Origin: Petrocella sp024636985
GTDB lineage: Bacteria > Bacillota > Clostridia > Lachnospirales > Vallitaleaceae
NCBI GenBank assembly: GCA_024636985.1
Contig: JAGXFY010000045.1
Coordinates: 21,146-85,145, forward strand
DNA length: 64,000 bases
Reading direction: 5' to 3'
The notes under the pieces were generated by a model that saw nothing but the letters and a program-made list of their open reading frames with translations, was not told the origin of the DNA and ran no database searches. Positions within the stretch are counted from its first letter, which is position 1, and each line of letters begins with the position of its first letter. This document shows, one piece after another, positions 34,246 to 42,808 of the stretch. Both the position numbers and the translations under genes were made by a program.

Positions 34246-37200
34246 ATGAAAAAAATAGTGGTATGGACACTGATAGTAGCCATAATGATGAGTACCATGA
34301 ACATGAGTTATGCTAATATCCAGTTGCCTGTAGAGCGACTTAACATTGATAATATCTTTTTTGTGGTTGGTGAAAACATCATTACAGGGGATCCGATTAT
34401 TAATCCAACCATGAACATCAGTTGGGAAGATCCGGATGAATGGGCAGATGGTGATATTGTTCATACGCCTGAATTTTATGAAGTCATAGTAAAGAATATA
34501 ACCTTAGGAACCAGCACCACCATTCGTGTGAATGCCGGATCTCAGGAATTTATTAACAAGACGATGGAGGTTCACAACAAGATGAATCTTCAGACAGGCT
34601 GTTTTTATGAGATCAACATTCAACCCTATCATTATCATATTGTTGATAACAACGGTACGGACGTTTATGTCCTAGCGCCTTTAGCCCAAGCACCTGTTAA
34701 AGCTTATGGGATTACTGACATGCAAGTTGACTTTGAGAGCAATGAAGATTCTATACAAGTCATCTGGGATGACTTAGGTTTACCTGAGTTTCAGTACCGT
34801 ATAGTATATGCAATAGGGGATTATTCCAGTCGTACCAAGCAAGAACTGTTAAATAACAAAGAAGGGGAAATAACCGGTTTATCCATTGATAGGGACGATG
34901 TAACCTCTTTCTACGATCCTGTAGCAAGACGACAAAAGTTATCTTATACCATTAGTAATAACATTTATCCGGGACAAGTTTATTCAGTTATGGTTGAACC
35001 GATGGTAGATTATTATAATGGTGATACCATTGTCAGAAACCGTAATTTCCCACTTATTAAGAGTCTATCCACGAATGTAGAACTTTCTTTGGTGGAAGAT
35101 GGGGATTACTTACGTCTCCAATGGGAGATTCCGGCTAGCTTTAGAGTAGGACAAGCACAAGAAGAGTATGCTCTCGTTGAGGCAGTCCTCATGGAATATC
35201 AAGGTGGTAGGGGGCGTAATTTGGTCATTTTTGATGGCGAGGCAGCTTCCATCGGTTACTACCGATTACAAAAACCCATTATCGAAACAGAATATGAATT
35301 GAAACTTACTTACAAGGCGGTAGCAGATGCATCAAAACCTCCAATAGAGCCCATTTCCAATCGTCTACGTTATGTACCTTCTGAATTTTTAATCAAGCCG
35401 ACAAAACCCTATGTCCCAAGTGTGATATCACCGAGTATCATACAAGATCTGAAGCAAGGTAATACATTGGATCAGATTAGGACCATATTATCAGACAAAT
35501 ACTTGATACCCGGTTATAGCTATACAGGCAGTGTGGATGATCTTATCAGTCAGAACGTTACCTATCATGTTGATGCTTACAACACAGCCATTAACTTTAC
35601 TTGGGGCGCGTTTCAAAGAATCGATGTCAATCCGGCATCCGGTACCTATGGTGAAAATATTTACGATACGAATGTGTATTATGATATCTGGGTGACAGAC
35701 GAACTCAGTACGATGGCTTATGCAACACCAATCGTGAATGAAGTACGTTATAATTCACCAACAGACAACCATGTACTCCTAAATTCAGAAAACCAAATCA
35801 TCGGCTTTAGAGAGCCACTTAATTTTTATTATGATACGAGTCAAAACGAGATTATTGAAATCAAACCTAACGAAATATACTATATTAAGGTGCAGGCGAA
35901 AAAAATAACGTCTCAAGGCACCTTGGTTTCTGACCCTACGATTACGGCCATTTATTATACCTATGGTGGAGATGCTTTTGAACCACCTACCATAGCTAAG
36001 CCACCACTTAAGGTCAAAGACAGTGAAACCACACAGACCGGAATAACTTTGAATTGGAAAGAATCCTGGTATGAAGTTATTGGGAAAAATGTTGATGTGG
36101 ACAACCCTCTTAATACTTGGCAGCATCAAGTATGGGTAGAAGCCGATGGTAGCATTCATACCACACCTAAAACAGGCGCTGAGTATTTTCCTGTATACTT
36201 GGGCAACGAAGAGATAGTGAAGCTACAAAACTATCTTGACGGCATAGTAGGGCTAGATCCGATCGAGCTTATTCAAAGGAAGGTAGACCTTGGTACCGAT
36301 GACTTTGGTGTTTCAGACGTTAAATATAAGTTTATAAAAATACCCTATCAACAAGTTTTAGAAACCATCACAACCAGACAAAATGTGAATTCGTCATTTA
36401 CTTTTGAAGATTACTATAACGAACTGATAGAAAATGATAAGGATGGGAGTGTGCCATTATCATGGACCGACATCGTACCTTATTCCGATACTACCGACAA
36501 TACCTATTTGGCCTATAGAGAGAATGGTTTAATGGCGAACACATCATACCTATTCATCTTATATCCATATAGAGAGATGTTTGGTGATGCGTTGTTATAT
36601 GCTCATTACCCAACGCCTATTGTTGTGTCCACCAACCCTGAAACCGTTATTATTAATCCGGATCCAACAGTACCGTCGGTTTATGTAACCAATTACACTT
36701 CCTCCGATATAACTGTTACATGGAAGTATAATTTAGACTTTGAGTATGAGTTGGTATATGGTCGATCCGATGATATTACAAAAGCAAAACCTGTACCGAT
36801 TACATTACCGACCAATCAATTGGATCCGGCTTACCCACAAGACGGGGCTTACTATGACGTTGTAGTTGATGATTTGTTCCCACTAACCAGTTACTATTTC
36901 TGGGTAAGGGCAAAACAGACCAGTAACAGTAAGGTATCACAGTGGAGCAATCCGGTTGTCGGACAAACAAGGGATGCGACTGCACCTGTACCACCAAGAG
37001 GTGTTGGTATAGCCCCCAAATCCAGAACAGAAGTCCATGGCTATGATGCCGGTGTAACTGAAAATTATATCATTATAGATTGGCTCAAAGACCTAAATGA
37101 TGTACCACAAAACACAGATCTAAAAGTAAAAACCAACTATACCTATATCATGGAAGTGGCAGACAATCCAAAGTTCATCGACCCAATCTATATTGAAAGC

Positions 37201-38643
37201 GCCGGTGGAAATGGAGACGTTATACCGGATGATGTAGAGATCCTTGAGAAGAATTTGGTTAAAATCAATAATTTAATTCCTAATCGTAACTACTACGTAC
37301 GTATGAAGACGCGCTTAACGATTACAGGTAGTGAACAAGGTCAATTGCTTATAAAAGAATCACCATCTTATACCATACCCATTAGGGTCATCACTTTAGC
37401 ATCCGGGACTGAATACGATGGTTACATAGACCCCGGGACATCCATATTGCCGACAGAAGATTTTGAATGGATTTATAATCCGGCTCAAGAATCTTTGGAA
37501 TACCGTTTTAGAGACGAAGGCACAGATACTTCAGGTGCAGCAGATAACTATGTCAATCAACGTCTGATTTCAAAGTTGATTCGTGATAAAGCATATGAAT
37601 ATGTTATAGATTTGAATCGGTTTGAAGGCAAAAAAATTAGCAGTCGTAAAATCACCATACCTTATACCATTATGGAGGCCTTCTCCAAGTATCAGATTAA
37701 GGTTAAGATAGAAGCAGATGATCTTACTATTGAAATGCCCGCAAAGGCCATTATGGGGATTATTAACAAGCAGGTTGATGCCCATGGTGTAGCGCCACAC
37801 GTTATTGTGAATATAGAGAATCTAGACCAGGCAGCAACCATAGCTCAGATTCAAGATGTATCTTTAACAACCATAGCTAACCCGAAACAAGTGTCAATGT
37901 CCGTTACAAGTAATAGACAAGTGGATACCGTTCGTTACTTGGATCAACCCATGACGCTTGGACTCAAAACAACATCGGTTTATGATTTGAATCTTTCGGA
38001 TACGGCATTATATATTAAAGATGCCAATGCGGATTGGTCAAAAACCGACAATGGTCGATATAGCACGGCAACCGGTATGATGTCTTTTGAAACCGCTGAT
38101 GTCGGTAGCTATGGCCTCTTCGCTGTCAGTCGTCCAACCAATATACCTGGAATTCATGTGGCTCCTGCCCACTGGTCAGAGCCTTATAGACGTGATCTTT
38201 ATAGTCGCTATACCATAAATGGTATACAAAATTATGACCCAAATGGGAAGATCAGTGAAAAAAATCTGGTACAAGCGGTTTATGGCTCTGTAACAGATGC
38301 GGATACGATTGATTTATCTGCATTACTTTCGGATCAAAACATGACAACTTTGCTCCGCTCAGGTATCAAGACGAACGAAAGTCAGACCAAGGCAACCGTC
38401 ACAAGAGAAGAAGCATTGAGTGTATTTGTGCGTGGTTATGAGATTATGAACAATACCGTTATTGAGTTGGATAACACCATCTATAACAGAATTAGAAATG
38501 ATCGTAACATTAACTCGGCCTACTACACCAATCTAACGAAGGCTGCAACACTGGGTCTCATATCAGATACAAGTACCATAAGACCCAAGGATACCATGAC
38601 TTATGGTGAGTTCTACACGATTTGGTCAAGGACCCTTAGATAA
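34246..38643 (+). CDS. Second giant secreted Fn3-like surface protein with degenerate SLH end
   Basis: The protein has 1465 residues, with signal peptide MKKIVVWTLIVAIMMSTM and a likely cut after SYA. At least five Fn3-like modules lie between about 20 and 1000 (VIWDDLGLPEFQYRIVYAI, TWKYNLDFEYELVYG, SYYFWVRAKQT). A conserved soluble segment near 1060-1260 (KITIPYTIMEAFSKYQIKVKIEA) resembles one in the upstream protein. The C-terminus (about 1290-1465) has SLH-like TREEALSVFVRGYEI and KAATLGLISDTSTIRPKDTMTYGEF. ATG 34246 follows GGGAGG (34233-34238). It is probably co-transcribed with its neighbours. Confidence 0.75.
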   Translation: MKKIVVWTLIVAIMMSTMNMSYANIQLPVERLNIDNIFFVVGENIITGDPIINPTMNISWEDPDEWADGDIVHTPEFYEVIVKNITLGTSTTIRVNAGSQEFINKTMEVHNKMNLQTGCFYEINIQPYHYHIVDNNGTDVYVLAPLAQAPVKAYGITDMQVDFESNEDSIQVIWDDLGLPEFQYRIVYAIGDYSSRTKQELLNNKEGEITGLSIDRDDVTSFYDPVARRQKLSYTISNNIYPGQVYSVMVEPMVDYYNGDTIVRNRNFPLIKSLSTNVELSLVEDGDYLRLQWEIPASFRVGQAQEEYALVEAVLMEYQGGRGRNLVIFDGEAASIGYYRLQKPIIETEYELKLTYKAVADASKPPIEPISNRLRYVPSEFLIKPTKPYVPSVISPSIIQDLKQGNTLDQIRTILSDKYLIPGYSYTGSVDDLISQNVTYHVDAYNTAINFTWGAFQRIDVNPASGTYGENIYDTNVYYDIWVTDELSTMAYATPIVNEVRYNSPTDNHVLLNSENQIIGFREPLNFYYDTSQNEIIEIKPNEIYYIKVQAKKITSQGTLVSDPTITAIYYTYGGDAFEPPTIAKPPLKVKDSETTQTGITLNWKESWYEVIGKNVDVDNPLNTWQHQVWVEADGSIHTTPKTGAEYFPVYLGNEEIVKLQNYLDGIVGLDPIELIQRKVDLGTDDFGVSDVKYKFIKIPYQQVLETITTRQNVNSSFTFEDYYNELIENDKDGSVPLSWTDIVPYSDTTDNTYLAYRENGLMANTSYLFILYPYREMFGDALLYAHYPTPIVVSTNPETVIINPDPTVPSVYVTNYTSSDITVTWKYNLDFEYELVYGRSDDITKAKPVPITLPTNQLDPAYPQDGAYYDVVVDDLFPLTSYYFWVRAKQTSNSKVSQWSNPVVGQTRDATAPVPPRGVGIAPKSRTEVHGYDAGVTENYIIIDWLKDLNDVPQNTDLKVKTNYTYIMEVADNPKFIDPIYIESAGGNGDVIPDDVEILEKNLVKINNLIPNRNYYVRMKTRLTITGSEQGQLLIKESPSYTIPIRVITLASGTEYDGYIDPGTSILPTEDFEWIYNPAQESLEYRFRDEGTDTSGAADNYVNQRLISKLIRDKAYEYVIDLNRFEGKKISSRKITIPYTIMEAFSKYQIKVKIEADDLTIEMPAKAIMGIINKQVDAHGVAPHVIVNIENLDQAATIAQIQDVSLTTIANPKQVSMSVTSNRQVDTVRYLDQPMTLGLKTTSVYDLNLSDTALYIKDANADWSKTDNGRYSTATGMMSFETADVGSYGLFAVSRPTNIPGIHVAPAHWSEPYRRDLYSRYTINGIQNYDPNGKISEKNLVQAVYGSVTDADTIDLSALLSDQNMTTLLRSGIKTNESQTKATVTREEALSVFVRGYEIMNNTVIELDNTIYNRIRNDRNINSAYYTNLTKAATLGLISDTSTIRPKDTMTYGEFYTIWSRTLR

Positions 38644-38654
38644 TGGGAGGACTT

Positions 38655-39533
38655 ATGATAGGATTTAAGAGAAGTTTTAAGAGAAGTCTCATAGGCATAG
38701 TTGTAATAGCCATGATCTGGGTGATGCCGGTTATGGGCGCACCTCGAGTTATAAGTGAGGTACAAGTCTTATCCGATCACAGTGCAGGAATCAAACTCTT
38801 TTGGTCAGATGAAGTTACAAATACGCCCATCGTTATAACAACATGGCGTTTTACAGACAGCCGAACGCTAGAAGTATATTATAGGTTAGAAAACAAAGAA
38901 GGGCAAAACTGGGATGAGAGACAGATCAGTCATCCCACCTATACCTTTCCTATGAAAGTATATGTGTTACATGAAACAACAGGACAATTAGAGATGCCGG
39001 ACATAGCAACCGGACAGAAATCTTATGAAGCTATTATGAACCTTTATCATAGAGGTATTATTAATGGTTATCCAGATGGTACTTTCAAACCTTTGAATCC
39101 GGTTACGAGAGCAGAGTTTTCAAAAATGCTTCTGATGACAGCAGGTTATAATGTGGATACCACCCTACCATCTCATTTTAGTGATGTTGGTCAGGATCAT
39201 TGGTCCAGAAGCTTTGTCATGACTTTAGCAGCCAGGGGTATCATAGAAGGTAAAGGCGATCAAATTTTTGACCCTCAAGGGCATATTACCATGGGTCAAT
39301 TGCTGACGATTCTAAGTCGAACCTTCAGAACCTATGAAACCAACACGCCTTACCCCTATAGTTTATCGAATCATTGGAGCAATACCTATTTTTTGGACGT
39401 GGTGAACCAAGGTCTGATACAACCACAAGACACCTATTATTATCCCTATACACCGGATCGTAAAGCCACTCGGGAAGACTGTGCCGTTTTACTTTCCAGA
39501 GTTTTGGAACAATTACATGATGTTACAAAATAA
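38655..39533 (+). CDS. Secreted S-layer homology (SLH) protein
   Basis: The protein has 292 residues with a signal peptide cleaved near VMGAPRV. An N-terminal strand-rich part (about 25-115) precedes three SLH motifs: GIINGYPDGTFKPLNPVTRAEF (slightly over one repeat core), then HFSDVGQDHWSRSFV with GIIEGKGDQIFDPQGHITMGQL, and a third ending ATREDCAVLLSRVL. SLH domains bind pyruvylated wall polymers. ATG 38655 follows GGGAGG, in the same TAATGGGAGG context as the previous gene. It may be the wall anchor of the trio. Confidence 0.85.
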   Translation: MIGFKRSFKRSLIGIVVIAMIWVMPVMGAPRVISEVQVLSDHSAGIKLFWSDEVTNTPIVITTWRFTDSRTLEVYYRLENKEGQNWDERQISHPTYTFPMKVYVLHETTGQLEMPDIATGQKSYEAIMNLYHRGIINGYPDGTFKPLNPVTRAEFSKMLLMTAGYNVDTTLPSHFSDVGQDHWSRSFVMTLAARGIIEGKGDQIFDPQGHITMGQLLTILSRTFRTYETNTPYPYSLSNHWSNTYFLDVVNQGLIQPQDTYYYPYTPDRKATREDCAVLLSRVLEQLHDVTK

Positions 39534-39565
39534 GGATGGTTACAAAAACAATGACGAAATCTAAG

Positions 39566-40705
39566 CTATAATTTCCGGATGGTTAGATCACTACCAAGAT
39601 AATCTTGAAGCGTATCAAAACCGGATAAATCCATAGTACCAACCTTCTTAGAATCTGCTTTGATACCACGTATCAGCAGATTCTTTGGCGTATGGGTCAT
39701 ATCAATAAACTCAAGAATTTGCACCTCATAACCATTGGCCTTTAACCAATTGGCACGCATAGCATCCGTGAACAGGGCAGCCACTCTTTCTTTGATGATG
39801 CCATATGACAATAAATCTTTTAGAGGCTCTATATGTATTTGTTGATTAAGTTCATGTTGACAACAGGGCACGGATAGAATAACTTGAGCATTCCAGTCTA
39901 CGGCTTTTTTAAGCGCCAGGTCTGTAGCTGTATTACAAGCATGTAGTGTGACCATCATGTCGATGTCATGACTGGACTCATAATCAACAATATCCCCTTG
40001 CTCGAAACGAAGATGATCATATTGACATGCCCTTGCCAGAGCATTACAATCTTCTATGACTTTTTCCTTTAGATCCAGGCCGATGATATCAACAGACTTA
40101 CCTTTAATGGCGGTGAGATAATGGTATAGTGCAAAAGTTAGATAGGATTTACCACAACCAAAATCAATAATTTTAATACGTTCTTTATGGTCTAAGACAT
40201 AGAGCACATCCTCAACCATCTCAAGAAAACGGTTAATCTGCCTGAACTTGTCATATTTCTTTTTATGGACCTGACCGGCCTCAGTCATGACCCCTAATTT
40301 TACCAAATATGGGATTGGTATGCCCTCAGGAAGCAGGTATTGTTTCTGGCGGTCGTGGCTCAAATCGGGTTCTTTTTCAAAACTTGCCTGAGATTTCTTT
40401 AAGGTCATATGCCCCTTTTTATTGATAAGCGCATGCCAAGTCAAATCACTTGAAAAACCATCTATTTGTTTAAAAAGATTCTGATCCAAATACCCATTAA
40501 GCACAATTAAAGCATCTTCAAAACCATAATTTTTATGAAATACTTGAGTAGCAGAGTAGGATTGGAATTGGAATAATAACTGGTCGCTTTTTAAATAAGG
40601 TTTTATAACTACTTTTTTGATAGGGTGTTTTTTGAGCCTTGGGTGGCTAATGATGATCTGATGTAATTTCACGTTGAATTGTTTCTCTATAAAATCTCTA
40701 TACAT
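39566..40705 (-). CDS. SAM-dependent methyltransferase (Methyltransf_32/GSTCD-like)
   Basis: The protein has 379 residues. The C-terminal half is a Rossmann methyltransferase: motif I IIDFGCGKSYLTFAL (about residue 180), the acidic residue in IIGLDLKEKVIEDC, and MMVTLHACNTATDLAL followed by VPCCQHELNQQI. The His-Ala-Cys and Pro-Cys-Cys-Gln-His stretches are typical of this family, which may act on RNA. The N-terminal 130 residues are variable. It is transcribed alone, opposite to its neighbours. Its substrate is unknown. Confidence 0.75.
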   Translation of the reverse strand: MYRDFIEKQFNVKLHQIIISHPRLKKHPIKKVVIKPYLKSDQLLFQFQSYSATQVFHKNYGFEDALIVLNGYLDQNLFKQIDGFSSDLTWHALINKKGHMTLKKSQASFEKEPDLSHDRQKQYLLPEGIPIPYLVKLGVMTEAGQVHKKKYDKFRQINRFLEMVEDVLYVLDHKERIKIIDFGCGKSYLTFALYHYLTAIKGKSVDIIGLDLKEKVIEDCNALARACQYDHLRFEQGDIVDYESSHDIDMMVTLHACNTATDLALKKAVDWNAQVILSVPCCQHELNQQIHIEPLKDLLSYGIIKERVAALFTDAMRANWLKANGYEVQILEFIDMTHTPKNLLIRGIKADSKKVGTMDLSGFDTLQDYLGSDLTIRKL

Positions 40706-40781
40706 AATAGACCTCCTAGTATTAATTTCCTAGATACATGATATGTATACATAATTTCCAAGTATACCAGCTTTTAGCTCT

Positions 40782-40810
40782 ATTATAGTCTAGTAATACG
40801 GTACTGGCAA
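40782..40810 (-). promoter_or_regulatory. Sigma-A-type promoter for the methyltransferase gene
   Basis: Minus-strand TTGCCA (40805-40810) and TATAAT (40782-40787) are spaced by 17 bp. It lies about 80 bp before the methyltransferase ATG at 40705, back to back with the foldase promoter. Confidence 0.6.
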
Positions 40811-40864
40811 TGTGGCAGATTGATGGCAAGGTGAGGTCATTGTGATGACAGTTTGTTAAAATGG

Positions 40865-40893
40865 TTGATTTATACTAGGAATTCCGATAAAAT
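40865..40893 (+). promoter_or_regulatory. Sigma-A-type promoter of the foldase gene
   Basis: TTGATT (40865-40870) and TAAAAT (40888-40893) are spaced by 17 bp, about 55 bp before the ATG at 40948. Confidence 0.55.
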
Positions 40894-40947
40894 AGAGTAG
40901 CTAGTCTAGAAAATGAAGGCCAAAAATAGGTAAACAAGGAGCTTAAA

Positions 40948-41979
40948 ATGAAAAAAATTGTGTCATTAATTGTAGCAAGTATATTAATATTAAGTCTTAT
41001 GACGGCTTGTACGTCAGAGGATTCAGTCATGACTGTTAATGGGGAGTCTGTACCGGTTGGTGAAGCTATATTTGTTTTGAGAGAATTAGAAGCAATGTAT
41101 GAGTCTCAATATGGGCCAACTGTATGGGAGCAAGGGTTTGAAGGCAAGACCTTTGACGAGATTGCCAAAGAAGCGGCGCTAGACTCTTTATCAAGACTGC
41201 ACATATCAGCATTAATTGCTGAGGAGCGTGGTATTGAATTAACAGAGGAAGAAATGACGGTTATCGATACGAGAATGGATGAATATCTCGTTACAAAATC
41301 AGAAGAAGTCTTAAAAGAAGATGGTATCAGTTTAGAGAACGTTAAGGCAATTTTTGTCAATAACGCATTAGGTGAAAAATTAATGGATTTGGAACTTGAA
41401 GATTTTACGGTCAATGAAGAAGAACTTACCTTAAGTTTACAAGGTGATGTTTCTTACCAACAGATCTTAAAGTATGGGTATGATGGTGTTTTGGAGCAAG
41501 TTCAAGCGCAGCATATTTTAATTGCCAGCAAAAATGAAGACGGAACAGAAAAAGAAGGGGCATTAGAATTGGCCAATGAAGTCTTAGCCAAAGTTAATGC
41601 AGGTGAAGATTTTACAGAGCTTGTAGAAATGTATTCTGAAGACCCTGGAAAAGTAGAAAATGACGGTATTTATACCTTCTATCAAGGTGAGATGGTACCT
41701 GAATTCGATGCGGCGGCGTTTTTAATGGAAAACGGGGAGATTAGTGACTTGGTTGCCAGCGACTTCGGTTATCATATCATTAAGAAAATGGACCACATAT
41801 ACCCATCAGAAGAAGAAATAATGAGTGTTAAAGAATACGAAGGCTATATTAAAGATCAATACGCCAGAAATCAGAAGCAAGGTGAATTTGATCAACTTTT
41901 TGAAGTCTGGAAAGAAGACTACAAGGTAGAAACCAACCAGAAAGTATGGGATAAGGTTGTTACCACCAACCAAAAGTAA
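40948..41979 (+). CDS. prsA: PrsA-like peptidyl-prolyl isomerase lipoprotein
   Basis: This 343-residue lipoprotein has a type II signal with lipobox LMTAC (cysteine about residue 21), a SurA_N-like helical part (about 25-180) and a parvulin rotamase domain (about 187-285: VQAQHILIASKNEDG, FTELVEMYSEDPGKVENDG, FGYHIIKKMDH). It would help secreted proteins fold outside the membrane and may serve the giant surface proteins nearby. AAGGAG precedes the ATG. It has its own promoter. Confidence 0.88.
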   Translation: MKKIVSLIVASILILSLMTACTSEDSVMTVNGESVPVGEAIFVLRELEAMYESQYGPTVWEQGFEGKTFDEIAKEAALDSLSRLHISALIAEERGIELTEEEMTVIDTRMDEYLVTKSEEVLKEDGISLENVKAIFVNNALGEKLMDLELEDFTVNEEELTLSLQGDVSYQQILKYGYDGVLEQVQAQHILIASKNEDGTEKEGALELANEVLAKVNAGEDFTELVEMYSEDPGKVENDGIYTFYQGEMVPEFDAAAFLMENGEISDLVASDFGYHIIKKMDHIYPSEEEIMSVKEYEGYIKDQYARNQKQGEFDQLFEVWKEDYKVETNQKVWDKVVTTNQK

Positions 41980-42023
41980 AACCGCAGTTTTCCTACCGTA
42001 ATAAAACTGTAATATAATATAAG

Positions 42024-42052
42024 TTGACAATTATATTATAAGGAATTATACT
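42024..42052 (+). promoter_or_regulatory. Strong sigma-A-type promoter of the leader peptide and ABC exporter unit
   Basis: TTGACA (42024-42029), a perfect -35 box, and TATACT (42047-42052) are spaced by 17 bp. The transcript would start near 42059, leaving a leader of about 460 nt before the gene at 42520. Confidence 0.7.
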
Positions 42053-42121
42053 AAGTAAGAATTAAATATTAAAGGCAACGTAACTTAACTAAAAAATAAG
42101 AAAGAAAAGGAGGTAGAATTC

Positions 42122-42202
42122 ATGAAAACTTTAAAGAGCACACCGAAAAAAGACAACAGAATAATATTTAGACCCTACCTCACTTTTACGAGCATCTCGT
42201 GA
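42122..42202 (+). CDS. 26-residue leader peptide
   Basis: ATG 42122 follows AAAGGAGG with ideal spacing, and the stop is TGA 42200-42202. The peptide begins MKTLKSTPKKDNRIIFRPYL and ends TFTSIS: basic, with a hydrophobic and aromatic C-terminal half. It lies between a strong promoter and two terminators ahead of an ABC exporter. This is the position of ribosome-sensing leader peptides, such as BmrB ahead of B. subtilis bmrCD. A small hairpin (ACGAG/CTCGT) covers its last codons. Confidence 0.6.
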   Translation: MKTLKSTPKKDNRIIFRPYLTFTSIS

Positions 42203-42282
42203 TATTGTCATAAGACAATGAACAAATTGCCAAGTTGCAACCAATAGGTTGAACGATGCAATCAACAAGATGAATCATAGAT

Positions 42283-42322
42283 AATGAGCCATGGGCCTAT
42301 AACCCATGGCTTTTTCATTTTT
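42283..42322 (+). terminator. First leader terminator
   Basis: GCCATGGG (42288-42295) pairs with CCCATGGC (42303-42310), extended by AATGA with TCATT, and followed by TTTTT. The T tract can alternatively pair with the following AAATGAAAAA. It lies 80 nt after the leader peptide stop. Confidence 0.75.
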
Positions 42323-42348
42323 AAATGAAAAACAAACGCAAGGAAGCA

Positions 42349-42369
42349 ATAGGTCATCAGTAGACCTAT
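42349..42369 (+). other. Small hairpin between the two leader terminators
   Basis: ATAGGTC (42349-42355) pairs perfectly with GACCTAT (42363-42369) with a 7-nt loop. It may belong to the attenuator fold. Confidence 0.45.
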
Positions 42370-42381
42370 ACCCATAGCGAT

Positions 42382-42421
42382 AAAAAGGCCATGGTATCTA
42401 ACGAGATACTATGGCTTTTTT
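42382..42421 (+). terminator. Second leader terminator
   Basis: GCCATGGTATCT (42388-42399) pairs with AGATACTATGGC (42404-42415) with one wobble, followed by TTTTTT. As with the first, the T tract can fold on a following A-rich stretch (TATATAAAAAGC). Two consecutive terminators before the exporter genes point to regulated readthrough. Confidence 0.75.
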
Positions 42422-42519
42422 ATATATAAAAAGCAACCCCATGAATAAGCAAGCAGTTTTTTTAAGGCATTATAACCGCAAGAAATACATAAGGTTATGA
42501 GCCAAGAGGAGGAAGAACC

Positions 42520-42738
42520 ATGAAACATGATATTCAGAGTTATTGTAAAACAGAAGGCATGAACAGTACCCACTTGATGTATGAAATCGATCAAGCAAAC
42601 CGAAATGACAGAAAAGAAAAAGTTAGAATCCTACTTATGAAGATTTCCAAAGTCTTTGGACACATTTTCAAACAACCAAGTAAAGATCTAACAAAAAGCT
42701 TAAGGAGAAAAGAAAATGAAAACTATGAGCGTGTTTAG
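42520..42738 (+). CDS. Small basic protein of unknown function upstream of the ABC exporter
   Basis: This 72-residue protein is rich in Lys and Arg (KKEKVRILLMKISKVFGHIFKQPSKDL) with a possible amphipathic helix in the middle and no membrane segment. AGAGGAGG precedes the ATG. It stands after the leader terminators and 70 nt before the first exporter gene. I do not recognise a family. It could be a second regulatory peptide or an accessory of the transporter. Confidence 0.5.
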   Translation: MKHDIQSYCKTEGMNSTHLMYEIDQANRNDRKEKVRILLMKISKVFGHIFKQPSKDLTKSLRRKENENYERV

Positions 42739-42808
42739 AATCTAAGAACAGTTTGAGCAATTAAGTAGCGATTAAGTCCTAAGGACTTGATATAAAGAGG
42801 TGAAGCAT

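Noticed and set aside
40948..42030. Terminator directly after the foldase gene (CAGTTTT/AAAACTG near 41985-42010)
   Set aside because: The stem is AT-rich and no T tract follows on the plus strand.
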